NCBI GenBank assembly: GCA_010356995.1
Contig: ML996695.1
Span: forward strand, 319,061 to 383,060
Length of the DNA: 64,000 bases
Direction: 5' to 3'
Source of the DNA: Trichodelitschia bisporula
Lineage: Eukaryota > Ascomycota > Dothideomycetes > Phaeotrichales > Phaeotrichaceae
Shown here one piece after another: positions 34,301 through 45,441 of this stretch. Position 1 is the stretch's first letter, and the number at the start of each line of letters is the position of its first letter. The translations under genes and the position numbers were made by a program. A model generated the notes under the pieces. The model had not been told where the DNA came from. It saw only the letters and a list, made by a program, of their open reading frames with translations, and did no database searches.

Positions 34301-36215
34301 TTAGATCAGAGCTCAGCTTTTAACCACAAGCCGCTGCTGCCTATTCTCACATCTTACTGTACTTTGCAGCGTCGGTCAACGGGGATTGTTGGGCATGAAT
34401 CCTACATCCTACGAGCATGACGAGCTGTATGCCTCCAACGCGTCAGTCCCGTGTCCTACGGTATGTCAATACCAACAACATTTCAAAATGCCGCGCGTTC
34501 GCAAGAGAAAGAGCGGTCACAATCGCGCTTTCAGTCGCTGCGTCGGTGAGATCTTGCATTGTGCCCACCCTTCCCAGCATGAGACAATTTCCACTCGTAG
34601 CAATGCGACAGTCTTGCGCTTCCAATTTTCGCCCTCCCCTTGACGCAGCACTCACAACCTGGACATAATTTACGTCTGAATATGCCATTGAGGGGCCCCT
34701 TCACACCGCTCATATCCAGACGCTTCAGAAACATAAGTAAATCTTGCAACGGAAAATTTGATCTACATACTTGCAGCCGGACAAATGAGGCCTTGGTCAT
34801 ACGTCGGTATGGATGGTTTGCCCATTCGGAATGGGTCTTCTTTTTCGATGAGAAGTCCCAGAGACCCTGTGTACAATTCCGGTCCCCTTTACTTCACGCC
34901 AAAGCCCCCGATTCAGATACCCCCCCACTGTAAAGAGGCTCTACTGTGAATATATCCTTGAGCTTCATCCTACTTGAATGCTGGCTCATTCTTTGCCTTA
35001 ATTTACTGCATAAAGGAGCTATCATCCTCATTACATCTCTGGCAGTTCTGTATCTGATTCGACTGGGAGGAATCAACCGGAGAATATGACGGAAAGACAA
35101 GTATGTTATCATGTCGGAATTTGTAGAGCATCACAACTTCCAGGGGTTTTTAGGGGGGGAGGGGGAAGCTTTCGCGATTAGGGCTCGAATTTTGGAGAAC
35201 GCCCTGTGCCGAACCATGGCCCATTGCAATCTGGGAGTTTGAGAGACCACGAGGAGGTTTTACATGCTGAAAAAAACCATACGTTTTATCATTGGACAAT
35301 GCTGCATGGCAATTCAAACGCCACAGCATGGAGTCCCAGGTAGCTCATCGGTAGAGATCCTGGGCCTGTGATAAATAACAGATCCGGCGTTTGCCAATGA
35401 GCCGAGTGATTCAGCACTGCCGATGAGTCAAAAACAGAAACGTTAGAGAAATTTCAACACTGTATACCCATGCCTACACCAGTTTAGTAAAGCCTAACTC
35501 GGCATTAGGCGATAATTCTAAAACCATGCTCTGCGGCGGGCTCATTTCTGTTCTATATAGAAAGCGGTACATTTGGGAGGGTGTGTCTTCATCTTCGTGC
35601 ACGGGTGTCCTAGATAGGGGTTTAATGACTGGCTATGTCCTGTCATTAACTCAAGGTTTCTCTCCAGCTCCTTATTAATTCTTGGTCTCGGCGATGGGTG
35701 GTGGCAGCATGTTTGATTGACGGTATATGACCGATTCGAGTTACGGGAAAGAAGGATCAGCTGGAACAGGTAAATATACTTGGCCGGATACTTTCCAGCC
35801 TACGCAGCTGCAAATAACTGCGCCGTTTAATTGAACCGGAAGACTAACAGATTGGATACCCCCGGTCCTAGACGGATAGCTTAATTTGGGACGGCAAAAC
35901 CATTCCGATCAGAAATCCTTATCTCCCAGCCGCAGCGAATATTTAAACATAGCGCAGGCTTTTGTGACCTGCGTTCGTCGGCTCCCATTAGCCCCGAGGA
36001 CAAAAACAGCTCCAATTGAATTGCGCGCTGCGAAGGCAAGATGACTATTGGAAGCACGTTTAGTTGCACTGAAGCCCCACACGCATTATAGAAAGAACTT
36101 TAAATGATAAAAAAAGCATCTAGCCAGCGCATCGCTACGGATAGTATCGGAATAATCTTCTCGTCAATACAAATTTGAAAAGCCCATATGCATTTTGTTT
36201 ACATTATTTTGGCGC

Positions 36216-36290
36216 ATGAGTGCATCGCGATTGGAAGGTTTGGAGGCAGTATTTAATAGGCTCTTAAGAATATATACGTATAAAATGATA
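36216..36290 (+). repeat. Dispersed repeat fragment, copy 1
   Basis: Begins ATGAGTGCATCGCGATTGG and continues with an AT-rich stretch ending near TACGTATAA. Related fragments occur at 37441-37466, 44700-44770 and 45617-45643. All four share the ATGAGT(A/G)CATC core and a following ...GGTTTG-like block, and differ mostly by transitions. Probably the remains of one old repeat family. Confidence 0.6.
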
Positions 36291-36541
36291 TTTGATCGAA
36301 AAGGTAATGCCGGATCCTGTTCCCATTTTTGCTGGGTGGGGGGTCATTACTTTCTGGCGGGGTGCGGCGGCAGAATGTGGGTAATTACTCTCAAGGGCAG
36401 CATTTAAAAGCACATGTTCTGTATCACCGTCCACATCCCTACCTACTAAGAATTTGTGCGGCGGGCGCTCCCGTGGGCACATCTGATTAAAAGAAAGAGT
36501 AAGACTACTGGACTCAAAAAAGGCCGACGAATTAATTTCTA

Positions 36542-36690
36542 TCTCTTGTACGACTAAGGTACTTGCCCGTGTACTCGCAATCATCGACCCTTTAAAGAGC
36601 TTGAATTAAGGTCTGTAATAAACGCAAGGTTTTTCCAACAAGACCTAGCTCTTCGATTGGTTGGCGAGTGCGAGTACCTTAGCTACAATC
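36542..36690. mobile_element. Diverged fold-back MITE (family 1, copy F)
   Basis: Begins with CTCTTGTACGAC after a TA. Its arms share the GAGCTTGAATT / AAGACCTAGCTCTT internal inverted repeat of family 1, plus a private outer repeat (GTACTCGCAATC / GCGAGTGCGAGTACC). Ends are approximate. Confidence 0.5.
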
Positions 36691-36711
36691 ATGATCCATA
36701 AGTCTTTGTGG

Positions 36712-37370
36712 GGTGCACTCTTAATAAATGTATGGAAAAATCGACGCCTCGACTTCAACTCTCCACTCTCCACGCTATGATAGCTTGGACAAAACTTTAA
36801 ATCGTATAAGTTGAAGAATAGGTTATTGACTCTCTTCCTGCCTTTTATGAGCCTTTTACCCCTTGCTGAGTCAGCTAATGCGTCATGGCGGAACGCGAGT
36901 CAAATTGGAAAAGTGGAATTTTGTTAGGAGACTTCTGCCAAGACCTCAAAAAGTTCCAAGACCACACCCTCTTCCATAACGCATAAGCTGAGCTAAAGGG
37001 GAGAGAGATAACTTTTAAAATGGCTATTGGAAGTTCATAACCCACTGATCAATATGTATCCCTTGTACGACCCAGGTACTGGCCCAGGTACACGCCCAGA
37101 TACTTGTCCCCCACTTTTCCCTCTCATGGACCAGTCAGAAAACTGAAATTTAGTTCTATAACAATTTCTCTATTTTTGTAACAAATTCTAGCTCTTTCAT
37201 TGGTCTACGATAGCGGAAAAGTGGGGGGGGGGGGAGTACCTGAGCGCTTACCCAAGCCAGTACCTGGGCTGTACAAGGGATAACTCAGAATTATAAGCTA
37301 TCATAGCGTGGCTGGTAGAGGGCTAAAGTCGAGGGGTCAATTTCCGTATACACCTTACTAAGAATACACC
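36712..37370. mobile_element. Inverted-repeat DNA element (about 660 bp) with a nested MITE
   Basis: Left arm 36712-36788 and right arm 37295-37370 are imperfect inverted repeats of about 77 bp. Both contain CACGCTATGATAGCTT and CCTCGACTT, and the ends read GGTGCACTCTTA and GGTGTATTCTTA. Most mismatches are transitions. A family 1 fold-back MITE lies just inside the right arm. No coding capacity and no clear target duplication, so the superfamily is not assigned. Confidence 0.72.
37059..37280. mobile_element. Fold-back MITE family 1, copy A
   Basis: 222 bp flanked by TA dinucleotides (37057-37058, 37281-37282), suggesting a Tc1/mariner-type target. The arms are inverted repeats along nearly their whole length: TCCCTTGTAC outermost, then copies of CCCAGGTAC-like units, then CCCCCACTTTTCC, then a GAGCTAG-type core. 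A G-run (37226-37237) marks the right arm. The element sits inside the 36712-37370 element. Confidence 0.8.
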
Positions 37371-37566
37371 ATATAAGATTTTTTGACATTTAACTTTAGT
37401 ATATGGACAAGTGCATAGGATATTAATTTACCTACACACTATGAGTACATCGAGGCTTGAAGTTTGATTTGAGAACTTTAATATGGCTTGGTCCGGCAGG
37501 GATGAAGTTATAAGCCCAAATGACTTAGCACGCAATGCGCTCGTGCGACGTGGATGAAGAAGTTTA

Positions 37567-37763
37567 ATCCCGTGTATGGCCCAGGCACCGACCCAGGTAC
37601 TTGCCCTGGTACTTGCCCAGGTGCAAATCGCTGTTATTAACCAATTAAAGAGCTAGAATTTAGTACTGTAAAGCATTCTCTGTTTTTGTAACAAAGCCTA
37701 GCTCTTTAACTGGTCAATGACTAAGATTGGTACCTGGGCCAATACCTGGGGCCGCACAAGGGA
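37567..37763. mobile_element. Fold-back MITE family 1, copy B
   Basis: About 197 bp. The left arm has three CCCAGGTAC-type units and the right arm ACCTGGG units ending ACAAGGGA before TA. The core inverted repeat is AAAGAGCTAGAATTTAGT / CTAGCTCTTTAACTGG. The left terminus has drifted. Confidence 0.72.
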
Positions 37764-38036
37764 TAATAGCGTCAACTTATGTTAAGAATGGAACACGAAG
37801 TAGGCATAGAAAGCAGGATGACACTTGTACAACGCGGGTAGGATTGGTGGTGGCGTGTGGGGGGGCCTGTGTACTGCATTACTGTATCAAGCCAAATAAT
37901 TATATAAAATGGGCTCACGTAGTGCTGTGTCTGGGTGGCAACAATGCTATCGGTCAAGAAGCGTCTACATTATACAGTTATTTGGCCTGATACCGTGAGA
38001 CAGATACAAAGACAGCAATAAGCCAAATTTCTGCTA

Positions 38037-38229
38037 TCCCCTATACGGCCCAGGTACTGGCCCAGGTACATGCCCAGGTACTCGTCCCCCACTTTTACGC
38101 CATCATGGACCAGTCAAAGAGCTAGGATTTAGTTTTGTAAAAAAAAGGAATTCCGTAACAACTCCTAGGTCTTTGACTGGTGCATGATAGCGGAAAAGTG
38201 GGGGACGAGTACCTGGGCCGTTTAAGGGA
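38037..38229. mobile_element. Fold-back MITE family 1, copy C
   Basis: 193 bp between TA dinucleotides. The left arm has three CCCAGGTAC units and the right arm only one, then both share CGTCCCCCACTTTT and CCAGTCAAAGA. The unequal unit number shows that the arm repeats expand or contract independently. Confidence 0.78.
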
Positions 38230-38730
38230 TACCTATGATCATCGGATAAAACACACTTTCAGAGGAGGCCTCCCACCCTGGGTGGGACGTAGGTGTCTCC
38301 GCTGGTTTAACCCCAATACTCCTGCTCTCAGCTCCAGCACTTATTCCATAAGCCCGCGGTTCCGACCTCTCCCTCAGCATTTTTTTGGTCAGGGCAAGAC
38401 CAGTTCAAAGACACAAATATTATCCCACTCCATTTGCGTTGCTAAGCGTGGCTGATGATATTGTAGCAAGGTTGAATTTTGATTGGGCTTAGCATTACCT
38501 TGGTACAAGGCCGGATGGTGTGAGCATCGCTGCTCCATATCATAAATCTTGGGCCTGTACGCGGGACGGGGAATTGATCTTGAAGTCCATACGATTAATA
38601 AATTTACTAAGCCCAGCGCGATAATGTAGTGTCAGCTGCATTATGGCTCCGAATAATGCTTGCTATATCATTTGCCCCTCCTTGATGCATATACAATTCA
38701 AGGAAAATATCTAAAATGACGATAACAATA

Positions 38731-38901
38731 TCCCTTGTACGGCCCAGGTACCTGCCCAGGCAGAACAGGCAGTTATTGACCAGTCAAAGAGCCAGCATTT
38801 ATTGCACAAACCACAAATTTTGACAGAACTAGACTCTAGCTCTTTAATTGGTTAATGACTGTGAGTTGGACCTGGGCATGTACCTGGGCCAGTACAAGGG
38901 A
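38731..38901. mobile_element. Fold-back MITE family 1, copy D
   Basis: 171 bp between TA dinucleotides. Perfect outer ends TCCCTTGTAC / GTACAAGGGA, CCCAGGTAC units, and a core AAAGAGCCAGCATTTA / CTAGCTCTTTAATTGG. It lacks the CCCCCACTTTT segment of copies A and C. Confidence 0.78.
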
Positions 38902-39237
38902 TAGATCCAGGGCTCTGGAGAAGAAAAATAAATATGTTGCAAGCGGCGCTAGTTGACGAAAGCAAAGGCAAACTACGAGCACAAAAGGATGAAAGCTGAA
39001 GGCCAGCAGGAGGCCTTGAAATATTAGGAAAAAAACCACGAGCAGGCCCAAGCATGGCGGAATCTAATTATACGGACATATTGGCAGTCAAATTCTAAGG
39101 TGGTGGAGAGTCCCTTCACTAATTACCTTGATAATGTACTAGCAGGTGGCAGTAAGGACGAAAAGAAATTCCAACGAGTTTGTCGACGGAAATGAAGATC
39201 TGATTGTGTAATCCAGCTATGCGGGTTAATTGAGCTA

Positions 39238-39503
39238 TCCCTGGTACCGCTAGCATTCTCCCTGGCGTCCTTGTAACTGAAGGTTTAATCTGGGGTACGT
39301 CTTATTGCAAAACGGTCTTGGTAAAGAATTATGCGCTCCGAATGGTCTGCTAGTTACAAGAACGACTGCGCGTGCGCCCGCGCTACGTTAAAAGAAAGTG
39401 TGTTTTACCTCAGATACGGTTCCTAAGCAACCACACGCACGGTCTACTACCTGATCAATGGGCAAAGAACGTGCCTTGATTATTTGGGGGTCAGTACAAA
39501 GGA
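39238..39503. mobile_element. Fold-back element family 2, copy 1
   Basis: Bounded by TATCCCTGGTAC and GTACAAAGGAT, related to the family 1 ends. It has a different interior: CTGGCGTCCTTGTAACTG opposed to CTAGTTACAAGAACG, and a CACGCACGG / GCGTGCGCCCG pair. Shares the CTGGCGTCCTT and CAATCTGG/TAATCTGG blocks with 45281-45441. Confidence 0.6.
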
Positions 39504-40781
39504 TGAGAGGTTAAGCCCGGCCCTCATGTTCAAAATGCAGCTGTCTGAAAAGGCCTGAGGAAGATGACCTAGCTTAGTCTAATGTTACTTACGACTATGC
39601 CTTGTGATTGGCCGGAACTGCTAGGTAACGTGGAATGGAGAGCAGAAGCTCTTCCCTTGTAAGCAGGTAGCATGCGGAATGCTCAGCATTGGTACAGTAT
39701 TTCCACATAGGCTAGGATACAAACTGGCCCTCGCCGTCACATTTACATCCACTCTAATTGCAACAAGCAATCAGATCGCGAGGTCTCTCAGCAATGGAAC
39801 GTTAATTACATCACAGTGCCCAAAGTTAAACCTATCCATAAAATCATCATCGTCGAGGCCATGTTCCCCGACGGCGCTGCTACCACCCGAGTATCAGCGG
39901 TAGTATCATAGCCATACAGGTATCTCTCAAGGTAAATTTACAATATCTACTAGGCTTGACATCATGGGAATTCATAGGCCATTTAAGAATGACACGATTT
40001 GTGCCGCATGCAGCATGTACAATCAAAATAGAAGAAGTATTTCAGCCCATGAGTAGATCACGTCATCCTTTGGGTGGTATAGGCGGAAATATATACGGAA
40101 CAGAGAGGAAAATGAGCTACTGGCCGGCGGCAGCTTTCTACAGCTATGTAAAAATACTATAGTATGAGGCTTGAAAAAAATTAGGCTTAGCCCCCAGAGC
40201 ACCGAAAGAATGTGCGGATGGGCCGCTTCCATACTGCAGACTGACAAGTCTAAGATGGCAATGCAATTAATGGGAAGGGTGAGGAAATTCATAACCTGTG
40301 TGTTTAAATTATGCCAACTGGTGAACCTACTCCTAGACAGTTAATTAGGTTTCTTTGTTTTTTTGCGAGCTGCTACGGTTTTCTAAGTTTATTCTGTATA
40401 TGGTTTCTTTTGGCACGGTGTGCCCAGCCCGTCTATCTTTTAGCTTGATGGCACGGTACACAGTCCCCATGCATTCTACACCAGGGGTACATTCTTGGTG
40501 TGCTCTCTCCTTCCTTGAGCAAGTATAACGAGGTTTGTTGGAAATATCAGAACTCATAAGTGCCGTGCCACCATTTTTCTCAAATCCCGCCAAAGACTGA
40601 TGTCAAAATCTGCGCATTCTTAAGGCAATACTGCAGACATATTAGGGCAATTTTCTATCAACCTTTGGTCAGTACATGACGGGTTGAAGTTTAGTACAAA
40701 AAGGATTATTTGAGTAAGGGCGTCAAAGATTAGTAGCTGGGGCTAAGACCTATCCCGTACACTCCACCTGAGGCTAGGTCT

Positions 40782-41228
40782 CAGTGCTTCCAATCAGCCC
40801 GTGGGCTGGCAGCCGGGCGAGTGCCCGCCCGCGCCCGCCTGCCAAGAATGCAGGCTTCCGCGGCGAGCGCTAAGAGAGGGCGGGCGGTGACGTACGCCGC
40901 CCAGCGCCGCCCAATAAGCTAGAGTAGCCTAGCTACATACGGAAAGCGTAGTCCCGGTTTGACATTTCTTGGCGCTCCAAATCTCCCCCAGCGCTAAAAT
41001 AAATATTAGCCTTAGGCAGCAATCCCGCCTGAGGCAGAATTCTCCTAGTACGTAGGGGGTAACACGTTGAAGTGAGGTTTTCTGCTATGCTTGGCATAGG
41101 CGGCGCCCAGCGGCGAATGGGCGCGCCCGGGCGGCTCGTTCTAACCTAAAAGTAGTTAGTGGGTGGTGGGCACTCGCCCTTCACGCCCACGGGCACGCCT
41201 GGGCCGCCCGGGCTGAGTAGAAGCACTG
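40782..41228. mobile_element. hAT-like non-autonomous element, GC-rich
   Basis: 447 bp with terminal inverted repeats that match at 18 of the first 20 bases (CAGTGCTTCCAATCAGCCCG and CAGTGCTTCTACTCAGCCCG). It is flanked by 8-bp duplications differing at one base (CTAGGTCT at 40774-40781, CTAGGCCT at 41229-41236). A CAGTG start and 8-bp duplication are hAT hallmarks. The interior is strikingly GC-rich (GCCCGCCCGCGCCC-type stretches) within an AT-rich block. It has no coding capacity. Confidence 0.82.
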
Positions 41229-41713
41229 CTAGGCCTTAGCGGCCTGGCTTCCGCGCCTCATCCAACTTTAACATCAACTTTATGCATCTGATGCACTCAC
41301 CAATGATTGATGGAAAAATGCGATAAAATGTCTGCTGAAGTGCCTATCGATGTACACCTTTTGACCGAAGTATATCCTGGGGGGGGGGGGAAAGGCACAA
41401 AACAGTGAAGTACTGTTGAAGAGTGGAGGAAGCTCCGGAAATTCATGCACGATACAGAGCTGCGGGAATTTCAAGGCGCTAGCATGGCCTATACGCTGCA
41501 ACCAAACCGAAACCATGCCGCCTGTAGAAGGGTCGTATCTTAGGGCAACCATACCACAGTTACATGACCTCGAAATGCCACAACAGCATCGCATCGTAAG
41601 AAAAGAAAAGTCACCAAATCTGAGCGACAAGTGGGACTCTGTTTGGCCAGACAGCTTTTGAAAATACTGGCATCTCACTAGCTGACAGAGGCGGGGGGTG
41701 TATATGACATTTG

Positions 41714-41762
41714 TCCCTTGTACGTCCAAAGTACTGGGCAAGTACATGGGCCGTACAAGGGA
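41714..41762. mobile_element. Short family 1 MITE derivative, copy E
   Basis: Only 49 bp: the outer ends TCCCTTGTAC and GTACAAGGGA with short arms (GTACTGGGCAAGTAC) and no core. It looks like a minimal internal-deletion derivative of family 1. Confidence 0.65.
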
Positions 41763-44453
41763 TAACAGGTTTTGAGCGTGTACGTGAAATGGCAATGGCA
41801 GTGGTGTATATAGTCCGGGGCAGCCGTACTCCTGGAGAAGGGCTGTTCATTTTTTGCATAGCCCTTTGATCCTTCAGTTGAGCTTGTTCAGGCGTATATC
41901 ATGTAAGTGAGGAATTTTGAAAGCTCATCGTCCCATGAGGGCGTAGAGTTATGTCACCGTATTGCCGAGCGCTCAACATTTTGATCTGAGGAATTCCCGC
42001 TCGCTAATTGGTCATCCAAGCGTAAGGTGTCATGGTTCTGGCCATACATGGTGTGATGCCTCAGGCCATGATGTGGTCTGGATGGCAGCACAGTACCGAG
42101 GTGACGTATGGGAACTAGCGCAGTCATGTGACTGGTGCCAAGACCCCACACTGCAGTTATGCTTTTGCACACCCATCCCTGTAGATTACTTCTCCAACTC
42201 TTTATCATCGTCTCGAAGCAATCTATGGTTTTTGCACCGCTCTTCGCTGTCACCGTGACAGTGACAGACCAATTTACCTTATTTGATTGGATGGTAACTC
42301 CATTAAGCACTTTTGGCCTCATTAGGCATGGAATTACATATTCTACTCGAATCCTTTTGTTCTTCTACCTCACCACCACGTCGGACACATAAATGTGGAA
42401 GGCTGTTTTACTATCGCCGGATGCAGCACCTAACAGACATATTAGAGGAGCCAGGATCAACACTTTGTTGAGTTGGGCTGCGGTCTAGTGTGCCTCATAA
42501 GCCTAAAGCACTAAGGAATTTGTCGAAAGATTCGCCACATAAACCAATAACCTGAGATATACGCAGCGCGGTTTGAAGCTCAATTTTTAAAAGGTCGATC
42601 AGGCCTTACTACGGTCGGGAGAAACGCTGTAAAGGTTAATATCACTTTGAACCGCGAGGTACTCATTTGAAGTGCCAATAAGATAAAGAAGGCGCTAAAT
42701 TGTTCGATTTGATCAGATAATTCTTAAATCTGAGCTTTATCTTTCTTGATTACGTCGCATGGTGTATGGCTGATAATGCTGTAGTAGTGTCGGGGTTTAA
42801 TTGGGGCATGGTGAAATGGCCGTAGTGGACCGGGGGTTAGGGCCGTGGATAGAATAGACCACTGTTCTTGCCGCCGTATGGGAGGAAATACTAAGCCCTT
42901 GTCTAATCAGAAAATGCGAATTGCTGCCGTAAACCAGCCATGCAAGGCACGTCCTTCTCAGATAATATATGAGTTATAAAAAAGCAAGTCCCTGCATGTA
43001 AAGAAGTATCTAACGTACCGGACTCGATACATCCGTGCGAAGGATTGTCAGGCAAGAATGAGGTAACAGGAGCTTTGGGATACGCGCCCAGTTCAATTTT
43101 ACTACGTCGTATGAAGCCTCTACTCATTGGCCAAAGCAAAGTGAGATAAGGGCACAGAATGTGCATCCCTAACATCAACGCCAGAATACTTCTAAAAACT
43201 ACATTGAATCGCATTACGCCATTCGGCGATAACTGCAACCATAAACGCCGCGCGACATCTTAAAAGAAAAGCATCTTGCGAGCATTGGATATTCAGCCTA
43301 ATATTGTAGCAGTTCTTTCGTTTTGTAGCTGGAAAGCTATCTGACCGAAAGGAGCCCCAGTTCCTTTTGATTAAAAGCATTGGATATCTTGGGTACTTAG
43401 TCATGCGTCTAACAGCTATTATACCGCTTATAACCTTGTCGTCCTACGATTGTAGGAGAAGATGTGTACCAAATTATTAGATAAATAGGTAAAATTCCTG
43501 GGATTTACAAACTCCCCATAACCGTCCAATAGGTTGATAGGAACCTTAGAAGATATTGTGCCTAGACTTATTGTCACGGTCACTGCAAGTGTGCACAAAG
43601 CCCTGGATGCAGATTGATTATTGTAAATATCAGATGCAGAGGAAAGAGAGGAAGAGGATGGCAAAGCCAAACACAACCACGGTGTAGGGTTTGGGGCTAA
43701 GCGAGGCGCCAGCCCGCCCTAGCCACGCAGCCACAGCCACAGTGGTGGTGCAAGCGACCCTGACGATCATTCGTGGCCTCAGGCATCCTACCGACCATGA
43801 GCCATGACAATCTAGACTAGATGCCTAAGGTACCTATTCCAATTCTACTAAGCTAGCAACCATCTACCTTACCTAAGTCGGGATAACTGCCCTCTGATTG
43901 GCCTGCTAGTCCTAAGAATGCCCGCTATACGAGGACTGATTACGCCCTCGTACTAATAAAACTACTCCCGACGCTGCAGTTGACTAAAATTTATTTCCGT
44001 AAGTTTACTAAGCACCGAGCGCAACAAACGCTCAACTACTCGGTGTATTAATTTCATTGCAGTAAAGTATCGATCGCTTTGAATTACTAGTACCGTACTT
44101 CCCTTTCATAGTTATATTAATAATAGTACACTAAAGTTGATACCCATGCCCCCCCGGATTAGTTGCAGAAGCTATCAATTAGGAAGAAGTGTAAATATAC
44201 GGAACTACTTTTGATTTTGGGTACTTATAAATCTATAGCCTAAACCGTTACGTCTACAGCCCCGCGGCAAGCTAACCCTGAAAGGGTATAGTTTATCAGC
44301 TAGGACTCATTAGCCCTGTACCTTAAAAATCTAACCTATGCCAAGAGCTTACCTAAACCTTACCGTAAACCTTCAAAATCGCGATGCACCTATGCCACGA
44401 AATGATATAAAAGATGAAACTGGGCTTATTTAATCTTCTTAACCCGCTGAGTA

Positions 44454-44639
44454 TCTTAGCGTGCCTTCCGTTGCTATAGCGTTGCTATGAAAGAAGTTAT
44501 CGCGATGTCAAGCTTTTGTGGCTTAATGTGGCTTAATGTGGCTCGGGCGCACCGGCGCTAAAACCCCACCAGAAACCCACAAAACTTCAACTTACGATAA
44601 CTTTTATAGCAACGCTATTGCGACGAAGGCACGCCAAAA
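44454..44639. mobile_element. TA-flanked MITE nested in the MULE-like element
   Basis: 186 bp with inverted repeats of about 60 bp (TCTTAGCGTGCCTTC and TTTTGGCGTGCCTTC at the ends; both arms contain ATAGCGTTGCTAT). It is flanked by TA on both sides (44452-44453, 44640-44641), pointing to a Tc1/mariner-type target. The centre has a tandem TGTGGCTTAA. Confidence 0.75.
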
Positions 44640-44699
44640 TACTCGCCACGTTAAGGCAATCAAAATGAGTCCAATCGCAGCTTTATACCATTTTGTTAT

Positions 44700-44770
44700 A
44701 TGAGTGCATCACGATTTACAGGTTTGCGGCTAGTGTTTGATGTAATCTTAGTGTCTTATACGTAAGCAAA
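44700..44770 (+). repeat. Dispersed repeat fragment, copy 3
   Basis: Begins ATGAGTGCATCACGATTTAC and ends near TTATACGTAAG. Aligns by eye with 36216-36290 over about 70 bases, with mostly transition differences. Confidence 0.55.
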
Positions 44771-45280
44771 CATAAGTCACGGTGGTGTTAGTAGTGGATT
44801 GTGTAAGCGCAGGGGCCAGCAGACTTTACCCTTTTAGGACTAGGTTTCTAGAAGGCTGTAGATGTAATATTTATGGGCTGTAGATTTATAAGTACCCTTT
44901 GATTTTGCCCTCCCCTCACTTGTTGCCAATGAGAAGCAATAGTTTTGAGACACATCTTGCACCGTTCTACAATTGCTCTTGTCAATGATAAAAATCCTTG
45001 AAGGTAAATTCACGTAAATAGAACCCTCAGTGGTTTGGCTTGTTACGGAAATCCAGATGAAATAGGTCATCCCCATATATTTATGTTGCATCTATGCGTG
45101 GCGAGTTGAGGATTGAACCTGAAGATTATAACCAGGCTCTGACTTCCACCAAAGGGGGGGTGTAGGTACAAGTTGAATTACGTCAATTTGGCATGCTCGT
45201 TATTCTTCCGCGAATGCTCTATGCCCACGGAATATTATTGACTTGACATTTATGAAAGCAAGGGGTACATTGAGCTGATA

Positions 45281-45441
45281 TTCCGGGCGTCTTCGCTGGC
45301 GTCCTTATTTGCCTACTCGCCGACGTCCTCGTAACTGGCGGATCAATCTGGAAGTAAGGTTTCTTTACGGAACAGTCCTATAAAAAGGATTCTGCCCTCG
45401 GATTGGTTCGCCAGTTACGAGGTCGCCTGCAGTACAAGGGA
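45281..45441. mobile_element. Fold-back element family 2, copy 2
   Basis: The right end is AGTACAAGGGA before TA. A perfect 14-bp inner inverted repeat (CCTCGTAACTGGCG at 45327-45340, opposed at 45409-45422) brackets a loop with CAATCTGG. It shares blocks with 39238-39503. The left end is approximate. Confidence 0.6.

Larger units (their letters stand above)
44219..44897. mobile_element. Mutator-like (MULE) non-autonomous element with nested MITE
   Basis: 679 bp. Terminal inverted repeats of roughly 100 bp start GGGTACTTATAAATCTA(C/T)AG and share TACGTCTACAGCC / TACATCTACAGCC and a later (A/T)AAAGGGTA block. A perfect 9-bp target duplication (TTTGATTTT at 44210-44218 and 44898-44906) flanks it. 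Long inverted repeats plus a 9-bp duplication fit the Mutator superfamily. It has no transposase ORF. A second element (44454-44639) is inserted inside. Confidence 0.82.

Noticed and set aside
35316-35395. tRNA-like stretch with a D-arm resembling TAGCTCATCGGTAGAG
   Set aside because: No T-arm (GGTTCRANTCC) or matching acceptor stem follows; flanking CAAACGCC/GGCGTTTG and CCCAGG/CCTGGG inverted repeats fit an old MITE better.
43690-43800. GC-rich island as a second copy of the hAT-like element
   Set aside because: It shows no CAGTGCTTC termini or 8-bp duplication; composition alone is not enough.
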